Positions 1 through 10,076 of a DNA stretch of 64,000 nt are shown in pieces; positions within the stretch are counted from its first letter, which is position 1, and every line of letters begins with the position of its first letter. Source of the DNA: Neopestalotiopsis rosae (taxonomy: Eukaryota > Ascomycota > Sordariomycetes > Amphisphaeriales > Sporocadaceae); NCBI GenBank assembly GCA_023078685.1, contig JALGAS010000001.1, positions 7,254,001 through 7,318,000 on the forward strand, given 5' to 3'. A program made the position numbers and the translations under genes. The notes beneath the pieces are model-generated. The model worked only from the letters and a program-made list of their open reading frames with translations. It had not been told where the DNA came from and made no database searches.

Positions 1-1716
1 TCGTCAATGATGACCCGGAGGCGAGCAGAGTGTCACCGTACAGTGTGCATCCGACACCGTAATCAATGCCATCAGCGTGGTAATGAATGAATAGTGAAGC
101 ATCGTGTGATTTTTCCACAACTCCAAATGAATGAGCTCTGATCATATGTATAGGGCGGCTTCGTTACTCGACGATCAATAGCATGTTCAAGGGCTCTTCT
201 TTAGATCGTGGCTCGTTGTACGATGAAGTAGTGGCAAGCGATTTGAAGTACAAATGGTCAAAAAGGTCACTCGGCATGCAAGAGGTCTAAGTTATCTGCA
301 GACGGAGATCCAGTTGACAAGTCGTTTCTGTCTGAGCCAAGCTACAATGTAGCGGAGAGCTCAACCAGATTCCACCAACTGTAGATGCCAAGACTGCCTG
401 GTTGGGTCACATTTGTTGGAGTACGATTTGATGGATCAAGGTGGCGTCCTGGAGGTCCCTATACGAATATAACACAGCTGTTCAAATTTGAGTGTCATAC
501 ATGTCCCCGGACTTTTCTTGCCGGTATACCGTAAACAGGGGGTTGTATGGTTCTCTGAAAAGGAACCCACGATGTAATAAAAATGCAGGCTGCGCATATC
601 TGAATTTGGTATCCGGAGTAAGCTCCACCGCTGATAAGCAGATGAACCGGATAGAAAGCCGAATCCTTCGCGGGGTTAGGCTGTGAGTTGTGTGTCAGAT
701 GCGAGCGAGTCTCACTGTCTAGGTCTGGTTGGGTTGCTTACCAAGGTAGGCACATATTTGTGCATGGTACTACAAATGAGCTGCAGTCAGATCTTGACTG
801 GACTTGGCGCGAGAAAGTCCAGACTGAGATTCTATTATGTCTCGTGGACAATTTTACCATCTTCATATGTTGATATGATTGAAAGAAACCAAGTACCACA
901 GTATTCATTCATGTTGAAGTGTATTTGTACGATCAACTGATCGAGCATCTCACAGCGGCCCTGTGCCGAAGTCATTTCACAGCATGGCTTGGTCAGGCTT
1001 CAAGACGGTTCATATCATAAGATAAGAGCTTTCAAAGCGACGATTTCAAGTGGCACGAGATCTAATAGTATCCGCTGTGAGAAAAATGGGCAACTTCCGT
1101 ATTCCTTGGTCCTGAGGCGTCACGGTACGACTGCGCGGGAGGTCATTGCGTGGGAGCACGGCAACGTCAATCCTTTGACGGGAAATGCCTACAATAGTGG
1201 CATTTAGCTATCGAGAACGAGGTGATCTTTGAATACCGAGCAAATCCACGCAAGCCTGTCCTACTTTGTATCAAGGACACTCGTGGAGCGAATTATATCG
1301 CTCGTATTCAGGTGTTCCACGGAAACCCTTGGGATCTAGGGTGGGAGCAAAATCTGAGACAGGTACTTGGCAGCTTATTAGGGATGGTAAGTCTCACTTT
1401 TACTCTTTGCTGACCCGACCTTACTAATTTCTCGATACCCAGTAGGCATTCTTCTAGGTGCAACCCGAGCGCGTTCATAGATACGGACACTACTATGGCA
1501 CCGACCTTCCCCTTAGCCATTCGGTTTGGGCGTTACGGCAACAGCTCATCGCTCGACCTTTGAATAGTACTCCTAGCGTTACAGGGACATTCTCCTGTCA
1601 CATCGCGCTCTTCCAGTGAGCGCAGAACGGGCAAACTTCCTGAGCAATTACCAACAGAATCGCGCGGTGATCTTGATCAGGTATTTGCACACAATCACGA
1701 AGGCTTGCTGCCATAG

Positions 1717-1818
1717 CCAATAAAATAAATATTAAAATCTCTTAGAATAAAAAATTAATTTTTTTAATAATAAGAAATTTCTTTCATATTTTTAATTATA
1801 ACTAACTAATCTCTATTC
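1717..1818. repeat. AT-rich low-complexity tract
   Basis: About 100 bases made almost only of A and T, with runs of T and TAAT/ATTA words, in otherwise mixed-composition DNA. This could be an AT-rich remnant of a transposon altered by repeat-induced point mutation, or simply a low-complexity spacer. No terminal repeats or coding capacity are visible. Confidence 0.5.
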
Positions 1819-2478
1819 TTATGAACCCATTATAAGCGACTCTGGTAAGACGCAAATTGTCTTCCAGCCGCGTGTACGAGTCGCACCGGCAGACTGGGCA
1901 GTGCCATACTCTAGGGCCCCAAACATCGCTTCATGACTTTCTCCAGATGGTCAGATCTGTCCCGCATCTCCTTGTCATATTTTCGGGCAGTAATGGAGAC
2001 AAACCATCGATCAGCGTAGAAATCAATTTCGCCTTGACCCCTAATTCCATAAGGTACGGCCTATGGTTGCGGCGGGTCCAGCCAATCGAAGGTCATAACA
2101 TCATCAGAGTAGCCTTATGTGCATACAAGTATACAATACAAGGAGATGCGCTGGAATACACAAGATTTTCCCAGCATAGATAAGATGTGTGCCGTAATTT
2201 CGGCTTGGGAACAAAAATTTAGAGTTGAAGTCTTGGGACGGTTGCAGACCATTTCAACACAATTTCAACCGCACCCAGAGTCTCGGTAACTAAAGACAGG
2301 CCAAAAGCAATGAACCCCACCTTCCTTGGTAGCTGATGCCAGGGTCCCCTAGCACGCACTCGACTGGCACTGTGGGGTGCAATGGTACCTGTCCTCCAGC
2401 GGCCCGCACCTTCAATGTTGGGAGCGCACAGTGCTAGCCGTGCCTGCCACCTCCCCGCGGCCCCTTCCCTCAATGTTT

Positions 2479-2577
2479 GCCAATTGGCTTTTATGGCGTC
2501 ATTGGGGTCGTCGGGGTTGGGGGAGCTCCAAACTCGAACCAATTGCCAACCTCGAGCTGTTGCCAATTGAGAGAGCA
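2479..2577. promoter_or_regulatory. Three CCAAT boxes upstream of peroxiredoxin
   Basis: Three CCAATTG copies lie at about 2480, 2539 and 2573. The first sits in a perfect 10-bp palindrome, GCCAATTGGC (2479-2488). They are roughly 115-215 bp upstream of the peroxiredoxin ATG. CCAAT is the known site of the fungal Hap/CBC complex, which takes part in iron and redox responses. Binding here is inferred. Confidence 0.45.
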
Positions 2578-2692
2578 CTGTTAGCACCATTCTTTGAGTT
2601 ACCGGCAACCTTCGTCCATCAACGCCAGCATCACTCATACAATATACCTGTACCATATCATTCCATCTGTCAATCATTATATAGCTATCATC

Positions 2693-3553
2693 ATGTCTTC
2701 CCGCGTGTTCTCTGCACTTCCCCGAGCTCTCGGCCGGCGCGCCGCCCCCCTCCGTGCTACTCGCGTCTCGCAATTCCACACCTCGCGTCCCCTGTTGGTA
2801 TCGCAGGGCGACTCCCTCCCCAACCGGGACTTCTTGGTTGAGAACAGCCCTGGCAACAAGGTCAACCTCGCCGATGAGTTTGCCAACATCAAGCGTGGTA
2901 TCGTCATTGGTGTCCCCGCTGCCTTCTCCCCAGCGTGCTCCAACCAGCACATTCCCGGCTACATCAACCACCCCAAGGTTGCCGAGATCATCGGTGAGGG
3001 AGGCAAGGTTGTTGTCGTGAGCGTCAATGACCCTTTTGTGTGAGTTTGTCCCGGCGATCAGTCCAATCTCCAGCTTCACGTTTGACGCCTGTCATTCAAT
3101 GGACACTGGCGGAAGCGTTGAATGAGGGGCACCCGCTGACCATTTCCAATAGCATGAAGGCATGGCAAGACCAGCTTGACCCTGCTGGTGACTCTGGTGT
3201 AGGTTGCACTGGGTGATGGTCCGGTCAAGGAGCGAGCTCAATTGCTCGTGAATTGTCCCGGGCCGCCCCGGCCCATACTATCCTTGCACGTGGCTGAATT
3301 ATCTCTAGATCCGTTTCCTCGCAGACCCTACCGGCGAGTTCACCAGTGCTCTCGAGCTGGACTTTGACAGCGTAGCCATCTTTGGCAACCGCCGTGCCAA
3401 GCGTTACGCTCTCGTCCTGGAAGATGGCAAGGTCAAGTCCATCCACGTTGAGCCCGACAACACTGGCACGAATGGTGAGTTATTCAGAACATTGGATTAG
3501 CAGCCTATGACTGACACATTGCAGCCTCCCTGGCGGAGAATGTTCTCGGTTAG
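2693..3553 (+). CDS. Mitochondrial-type peroxiredoxin (Prx5/type II family)
   Basis: Thiol peroxidase that reduces hydrogen peroxide and alkyl hydroperoxides. Model: exons 2693-3039, 3153-3198, 3309-3474 and 3525-3553, 195 aa, all junctions in frame. The first 35 residues are rich in Arg and Ser with few acids (MSSRVFSALPRALGRR...FHTSRP), as in a mitochondrial presequence. The peroxidatic site is PAAFSPAC, matching Pxxx(T/S)xxC, with Cys at about residue 82. No other cysteine is present in the model, so there is no resolving Cys within the chain and a 1-Cys mechanism is likely. The C-terminal half has the expected FLADPTGEFTSAL-type segment. Start chosen: ATG at 2693, which gives the complete targeting peptide. 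Family assignment is secure; mitochondrial location is inferred from the N-terminus. Confidence 0.93.
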
Positions 3554-3666
3554 ATATATAGGACATAATGTTGATGGGTGAGGTGGTGGTGGTCGTTTGC
3601 TCTTATCTGGTGGCATATTCAGCAAAATAAAAAACAATCACCACCACCCACGTCGTCGCGGAGGGC

Positions 3667-3671
3667 AAAAA
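3667..3671 (-). terminator. Pol III terminator of tRNA-Arg
   Basis: On the minus strand the tRNA 3' end is followed within four bases by a run of five T, the usual RNA polymerase III stop signal. Confidence 0.75.
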
Positions 3672-3674
3672 GAA

Positions 3675-3780
3675 GGTCTGCCTGGGGATCGAACCCAGAA
3701 TCTCCTGATGTCAACTGATTACTTCCTGAATGAACAGGAGCTGTCGTAGTCAGACGCAATGCCAATTCTGCCAACAGACC
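3675..3780 (-). tRNA. tRNA-Arg (anticodon ACG) with a 34-nt intron
   Basis: The minus strand folds as a full cloverleaf: acceptor GGTCTGT/GCAGACC, D stem GCAG/TTGC, anticodon stem TCTGA/TCAGG, and a perfect T arm CTGGG-TTCGATC-CCCAG. The loop reads CT-ACG-A, so the anticodon is ACG (Arg, CGN family after A34 to inosine editing). A 34-nt insert starts one base after the anticodon, the canonical site for tRNA introns cut by the splicing endonuclease. The mature length is 72 nt before CCA addition. The core resembles the yeast tRNA-Arg(ACG) pattern GCGTCTGNCTACGA. Confidence 0.93.
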
Positions 3781-4390
3781 AATGAGAAACGCTCGAATTG
3801 CTTCGAGGCTTCATGGAAACGACTTGCGTTATTAATTATTATGTTTGTCTTTTGAAGAGATTTTCAGGCTAGAACTCGTCCGGTGTGGGCCGAGTTGTCG
3901 CCCTGCGCTTTACTATAGAAAGTGGGTATAGTTGCGTGACCCACCTCATTATACGACGCAGATGCGGCAAAAGCCGTTTCAGTAGCCTAGGAACTGGGTG
4001 GTAAGTTCATATCACATGTCGACTAGTCCACTGATAATGTTCACCCCTTAGGGAAATGGGAACGAACGGCGGATGCTCGTTGAAGAATGCACACCTTAAA
4101 TCCCCAGCTTTAAATCCGGGCTACGCCAGGCCGTAGGTAAGCACTTGATCGGCTATAATCGCTAGCAAGGGGCATGACTGTCTAATATCCGACCCCGCCA
4201 AACTTCGACCGCCGTCGCCGGCGGAGTTCTGACTTGTAGCTGGCCATCTTGACTCGGATCATGTCTTTGATTAGCAATTGACGGCAATCTTGTTCCTCCG
4301 ACTCGTTTGCTCTTGTCGTTATTGATGTTCTTTTCGAAAGTGCCACGCGCAACGATGAGGTAGACACTGTATTCGAAAAACACACTTGCC
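3781..4390. other. Spacer and promoter of the Zn2Cys6 regulator
   Basis: There is no gene on the plus strand. Minus-strand open frames here are shadows lacking family features. The stretch holds the palindrome listed separately at 4209-4224. Confidence 0.5.
4209..4224. promoter_or_regulatory. Palindrome CCGCCG-N4-CGGCGG (candidate Zn2Cys6 operator)
   Basis: A perfect 6-bp inverted repeat, CCGCCG-TCGC-CGGCGG, ends 167 bp upstream of the regulator ATG. Zn2Cys6 dimers bind paired CGG/CCG triplets, so this is a plausible self-regulatory site. The same arrangement recurs upstream of the neighbouring MFS gene (7026-7041). Confidence 0.55.
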
Positions 4391-6638
4391 ATGGAAGTCG
4401 ACGCATTGCCAACGCCAATGGACTCTTCGTCATCATGGGACCCTTCGCTTGCGCAGGGAAGTAATTCTAGGAAACGCAAGATTCGAAAGGGAACTCATAG
4501 CTGCTGGTAATTGTATACCACAAGTTTAGCGCACGAGCCCATGACTGAAATGTTACTTCCACAGGGAATGTAAACGGCGCAAGGCCAGGTGTATCTTCGC
4601 CGCAGCTGCTGATGACATTTGTGTGGGTTGTCGTCGCCGAGGATTGTCCTGTATTAGACAAGACTTGCCAGAAGAACTATCCCACTCAAAGACCAGCCGT
4701 CCCGACATTGATGAAAGACTCGACAAAGTCGAAAGTCTGCTCAGCGAGCTCAATAACAAGTTGCGTAAAGAAGCCCCCTCAGCCAGAGAGAATAATGCAA
4801 ATGCTGATGGAGGTGTCTCTGATAATGTCGTCGTACATAAACCCAACACGAATCCTGTCCATCTCAGTATCAGTGTCGCAAGTGTGAATCCGTATTCGTG
4901 CGGCGAGAGTCACCAGGCCATCACCGCCTCTTTGCTCGCCGCTTGGCCCTCAACCGAAGACACAGAGAATCTCCTTCGAAACAGTCATGGCACAACGCTC
5001 TACTGTCATCACCTAAACGCCGGTCATCATTGCCGTTTGACGGAAGAGGACTGGACCACAAAGCCCGCAAAACTACCATTTGTTCCCAGTCCAGAGATGC
5101 ATCCCGTCGTGTTGGCCAGGCGCATGCTCTGTTGCGTTTTATTTCTTCAGAGTCCCTGCGCTGCCCAGAGATACCTTTTCTCTGAGCCTTTGCGGACAAT
5201 CATGTATCGAATGCTGACTGCAGTCGTGGGCTTGGTCAACGCCAATGATGAATTGCATGGAAGTTTGGAGAGCGTCGAGTGCTTCATGCTCGAGTCCATG
5301 TATCACATGCACTATGGTAACCTTCGAAAGTCATGGCTTGTCAATCGTAGAGCCATGCTCTTGGCACAAATGATTGGGCTACACCATCGCCCAATGCCTC
5401 CGATGCAGTCGCTTGATCCTCAGCTCGCGTCAGACCCAATGGCCATATGGTGCCGAATAGTATCGCAAGACCGTTACCTTTGTCTCTTGCTAGGGCTTCC
5501 ACCAGGATCAAGTAATAAGTGCACTAATGGCCCAACAACCGTGCCGAGGGAATATTGTTGTACCAGTCGCAGGATTGAGTTGTTACTACACAACATTGGC
5601 GCCAAGATATTGGAGCGCAATGAGACTAGACGTCTCGAATACAGTCAAGACTTGATCATTGACGCAGAACTGCTCGAACTTGCACATAACGCACCCGAGG
5701 GCTATTGGACCGCGCCACGAATGGACGGAGTGGCATCCGGCTCGTTTGCTGATGCACTGGCTGTCAATACCCTTACCAGACAGGTCATGTACTACCATCT
5801 CCTCAACCAACTTCATTGGCCCTACCTCTTGAATACGCTACATTGTGAGGGCCACGGCCGCTCCACCAAGCACGAGGAATACTCTGCCATGACGTGCGTT
5901 CATGCGAGCCGCGAGATCCTTAATCGCTTCATCCTATATCGGAACTTTAATTCTGCTTCTCAATGCTTCAGACCAGTAGACTTCCTGGCCATCACAGCTG
6001 TGCTCACACTGCTCTTGGCACACTCAGATATCTACTACTCCAGCCTCTTGCCCGAAGGCGAGGGCAAGCGCACCGACTATCTCGCGCATCAGCGTCTTGG
6101 CGACCGTGTCTTGTTGGATCAGGCCATGAAGCAGCTCGAGACAGTCAGCGAATGCAATCTGGACACGACCAGTATTGGACGCCTGGAGGAGCTCCGATCT
6201 TTGATACGCCTCAAGATGGAGGCGACTCGAGATAACAATTTCATCCGCATAGCTGCAAAACCTCAGGAGCGAGGGTCCGAACAACCGCAGTGTACGGCAA
6301 GCACAAATGCAGGTGAACTACAATTTCCGGCGCCCTATTTTGGCACGATCCGCATCTCACAGGGTGGTACCATTTCGAAGACGTTCTCTCAAGCCGACAC
6401 AGTGGCTGGATCGTCTTATGGCTTTGATTCTTCAGAGGCAGTCGCGCCCACTTCCAGCGGGGTCATGAGCCACCCGGCCAGCTGGAATTGGGATTTTGGA
6501 TCACAGCCCTCGAATATTCCTGCTGCTGCTGGCAGCGACAAGTGGGCATTTCAAGGTGTAGACGCGGTCTTTTTTGATACGTTGATGATGGGAAGACTTC
6601 CAGACAAGGGAGCTAGTATGGACGATTATTCGACATGA
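4391..6638 (+). CDS. Zn2Cys6 fungal-specific transcription factor
   Basis: Nuclear DNA-binding regulator. Model: exon 1 4391-4506, exon 2 4565-6638, 729 aa. The 58-bp intron splits the zinc cluster: exon 1 ends in KGTHSCW, exon 2 opens with ECKRRKARC and continues to ICVGCRRRGLSC. Together they make CxxCx6C...CxxCx6C, the six zinc ligands, at about residues 37-66. Basic residues precede the cluster (RKRKIRK). A middle region with YHMHYGNLRKSWLVNRRAMLLAQMIGLHR-like spacing matches the fungal_trans domain. Start: ATG 4391 in the context GCCATGG; the in-frame ATG at 4418 is an alternative. The C-terminal 150 residues are rich in Ser, Gly and Pro. The next gene, on the same strand, is an MFS exporter with the same upstream palindrome, so the regulator may control it. 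Confidence 0.92.
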
Positions 6639-7288
6639 TATGACAAAACCTGCAAATATATCATTTTCCTTAATCCCAAGTCATCAGCTACCAGGAAGGA
6701 AGCCAAGTTCCACATCCATCTATACAAAAGATTGCGAATTTGACATGCCAAAATTGTACTACGCCTGGGGCAATAAAAAGTCAATCCAGGGCTATCAACT
6801 AGATCGAATAGCAGTCGCTGAAGACGTGTATAAGCTTTCGACGTTCTAGTATAGCCCCAAACTCGTGCCATGAGAAGCTAGATTTCCTACCGGGGCATGG
6901 GTTTAACGGAGTTTTCGGACTCTTCAGACTAATCTATTTGATTTAGTGGCAGAGCATCGTCGTACTCCTATAATTTGGAGGTGCCGACCCACCCCTCTTA
7001 TCAGATCTACGACTCCAAATTGGTACCGCCGTTGACGGCGGTCCAAACAGGCTGAAAAGCAATAATAGCATTTTCACTATCCCCGAATGGCACAGCATGA
7101 AGCTTTGATTTGACAGAGGGTCGGACGAATCGTACCTTGAATTTATAAGCTAGCTATGCTTGCATGATACTTGATGACTCAAAGATGTGCGGCTGTACCT
7201 ATATCACCAATTGTCTCTCCATGCTAGAATTCTGTATCGCCCGGACCTTGTGACAGCATAGATCACAACGTTCGCGTCCACTACGACA
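6639..7288. other. Intergenic region, 3' end of regulator and MFS promoter
   Basis: No gene seen. It contains the large palindrome at 7020-7046. Confidence 0.5.
7020..7046. promoter_or_regulatory. Extended palindrome with CCGCCG-N4-CGGCGG core
   Basis: The core is CCGCCG-TTGA-CGGCGG (7026-7041). The arms extend to TTGG on the left and CCAA on the right with one bulged T, giving about 11 paired bases per arm. It ends about 245 bp before the MFS start codon. The core matches the element upstream of the adjacent Zn2Cys6 gene except for the N4 spacer. It is likely an operator for that regulator. Confidence 0.6.
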
Positions 7289-9418
7289 ATGGCAGAAAAA
7301 TCAGAGACGACACGGCTAGACTCGCCAAATGGGGAGGTCAATGTCAATGTTCGTACCAGCAGCGGCTCGGACACGGAAGTCCCTGACACCTTTACCAAGC
7401 AACAAGAGATACCGCAAGATGACAAGGCGACATCACCGCCCAACGAAATCGTCTATCCGCATGGCACGCAACTGGTTCTGATCATGGCTTCAGTCATGCT
7501 CAATCTATTCCTCGCTGCCTTGGATCAGGTTCGTTTTGATAATACACAAATTCTGGTGAAAGCAAGAGACTAATACGTTGTCATTTCCAGACCATTGTAG
7601 CCACCGCCATCCCTAGCATCACCAACGAATTCCACGGCCTCGAAAAGGTGTCGTGGTACGGATCCGCCTACTTCATGACCTTTGCCGGCTGCCTGCCCAC
7701 CTGGGGCAAAGCATATCGGTACTTTCCCGTGAAATGGGGATACCTCTTGTCCCTCTTCATCTTTGAGCTGGGCAGCCTCATCTGCGCCGTGGCGCCCAAC
7801 GCCAACGCCCTCATCGCGGGCCGCGCCATTGCCGGCGTCGGCTGCTCGGGCCTGGGCTCGGGCGCCTTCCTCGCCGTGGCCCTCGCCGGCGAGCCCCGCC
7901 GCCGCGCCATGCTCATGGGCATCCTCGTGAGTAACTATGGCATCGCGGCCGTGTGCGGCCCCCTGATTGGCGGCGCCTTCACCGCTAACGTCTCGTGGCG
8001 GTGGTGTTTCTACATCAACCTGCCCATTGGCGCCGTGTCGGCGCTGACGACGCTGGTCTCCTTCAACCTGCCGATTAAACCCGTCAAGGCGCCCCTGCGC
8101 GAGAAGTTGGCGCAGCTTGATTTTGGCGGCACGCTCTTGTTGATGGGTGCCGTGATTAGCTTTATCCTGGCGCTGCAGTATGGTGGCCAGACCATGCCGT
8201 AAGTACTTCCGAAAAATGAACGAGCCCCTCACACTTCATTGTATTTGTGTGCATGGGGATTTATTTCCCAGTCCTGAAGTTTTGTACTGGGAAATATTTC
8301 ACTCGCTTTACTTGGATCGATCCAAATATTGCATATCCATACACGCAGAAAAAATAAGATGAGAAGCTAATGCATTTCAATCTTCCAGTTGGCAGAGCAG
8401 CACTGTAATCGGTCTTCTGGTTGGCTTCGTCGTCATCACTGTCGCCTTCTTCACATGGGAGGTATGGCGAGGCGAGCGCGCGATGATTGTGTTCAGACTG
8501 TTACGGAAGCGCGTTGTCTGGGTGCCTGTGATGTTTCAGTTTTTCTTTGCGGGAACGTATTTCATTTCTCTCTATGTGAGTATTAAACACTATGAAATAT
8601 TTCCTCATATTTATTGGAAGAAATATGTCGAGAATATCATTTGTCATCTTCAAGACTGACCTGTGCTTGATACCCACAGTACCTACCCGTTTTCTTCCAG
8701 AGCATAGACGGTGTCAGCCCGTCAGACTCGGGCGTGCGCAATCTGCCCCTGGTCTTGACGCTGGGCGTGGCCTCCATTGCCTCGGGTCTAGTCATGTCCA
8801 AATTTGGCCATACGATGCCAGTCATGCTGGTTGGAAGCTCGCTGGCGACCATTGCCTGCGGTCTGTTCTACATGCTCGACAGCGACTCGCCCTCGGGCTG
8901 GTGGATCGGGTTTCAAATTATCGGCGGCGCGGCTTGGGGGAGCACCTGGCAGTGTGGCGTCGCCACGGTGCAGAGTGCAAGCGAAATGGCCGACTTGCCG
9001 CTGGTGACTTCTCTCGTATTATGTCAGTATATGCGGGCTGCTGCTCGTTATCGATCCATCCAAGCTAACCTGCATCTTAGTATTCCAATCACTCGGCGGT
9101 ACCTTGGGTCTCTCTGCTGCCCAGTGTGCCTTTGACAACAAGCTCGTCGAAACCCTGGCCCGGACCGTTCCAGGTATCGATCCAAGTGTCGTGCTAGCCA
9201 CCGGAGTAACAGGCATTAGAGCGTCTTTCGCTCCCGATGAGGTGACTGGGATCCTCTTGGCATATCTCGCCGGACTGAGAGTCGTCTGGGCAATGTGCAT
9301 CAGTTTCGGCGGTTGCGCCGTCTTGCTCTGCTTCTTGGGTCCTTGGAAGAGACTACACAAGGGAGCAGCGGCTAAGAAGAACGTGGAAAGTAGTGATGAA
9401 AAATCTCCCGATGTATGA
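7289..9418 (+). CDS. MFS multidrug-type transporter (DHA, 14-TM type)
   Basis: Plasma-membrane proton antiporter, probably an exporter of toxins or drugs. Exons: 7289-7528, 7591-8198, 8389-8575, 8680-9022, 9081-9418; 571 aa, all in frame. After about 65 hydrophilic N-terminal residues the first TM segment ends in [16 protein letters not shown], the classical start of DHA2 pumps. The antiporter motif C is clear ([15 protein letters not shown]), followed by [13 protein letters not shown], typical of TM6. The length and about 14 hydrophobic segments fit the DHA14 group rather than 12-TM sugar porters. The substrate is unknown. Its regulator probably lies immediately upstream (same strand, shared palindrome). 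Confidence 0.92.
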
Positions 9419-10076
9419 AGAAGGCGCGCCAATCATTAGATTTATGTTGCATTGTCATCGCTTTGGCTGGTTTACCTGTCTCGCTCCTATAGTCTACCGC
9501 GGCAGGGGACGACAACACTGAAGCTATCTCCCAATATTTGTTTGCTACACAGATATAGTATAGAAACATGTCACAAGTTGTTGCCTATAATGGGTGCAAA
9601 GACTTTACTCAATATGTGTGATTATAAAGAATGATGCGAGATAGAGACTAAAGACCTACTTTGCAGGCATTAAACACGGTTAGAGTTTTGCAGCCACGTT
9701 CCATATTTTTTTCCAGTCTGCATGCTTTATAGACTCATGAATTCATGAGATACGACGGGCAATTGAGACGACAAGGAAGTTCACTTCACTTTGAAAAAGA
9801 TCGGCCACCAAATCACATCACTTTCATAGGCACGTAGCTTGGTAGTCGCTAATGGGACATTGCCCATGAAATTCCTCTAACTCAATTGATCATGATGCGC
9901 TGCCGAGCGGAAATGCTAAATAAACCCACAAGAATAGACAGCCCTCTCTTGAATGTCCAGTCTAACGCCATGTACGCCGCTTCATGGCGTGCTATAATGC
10001 ACAAAGTCGTATTTCGCTATTGGTAAGCAGGATTTGCTGCCAGTAAGCCCATGACAGTCGCGTCACCCCGCCAACT
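9419..10076. other. Convergent 3' intergenic region
   Basis: Lies between the 3' ends of the MFS and Ariadne genes. No coding or structural RNA feature was recognised. Confidence 0.5.

Larger units (their letters stand above)
1..2692. other. Gene-poor left flank
   Basis: I see no recognisable gene. Short open frames at about 990-1205 and 1222-1410 match no family I know and are separated by stops. A good-looking intron (donor GTAAGT at 1387, TTACTAAT branch-like sequence, ACCCAG ending at 1442) lies after the second frame, so a decayed or very short gene is possible. A long antisense open frame at 2219-3079 is a shadow of the peroxiredoxin region. Confidence 0.5.

Noticed and set aside
2219..3079. 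286-codon minus-strand open frame
   Set aside because: Antisense to the peroxiredoxin gene; no recognisable protein features.
7570..8232. 220-codon minus-strand open frame
   Set aside because: Antisense shadow of the MFS exon 2, rich in Gly, Ala and His without structure.
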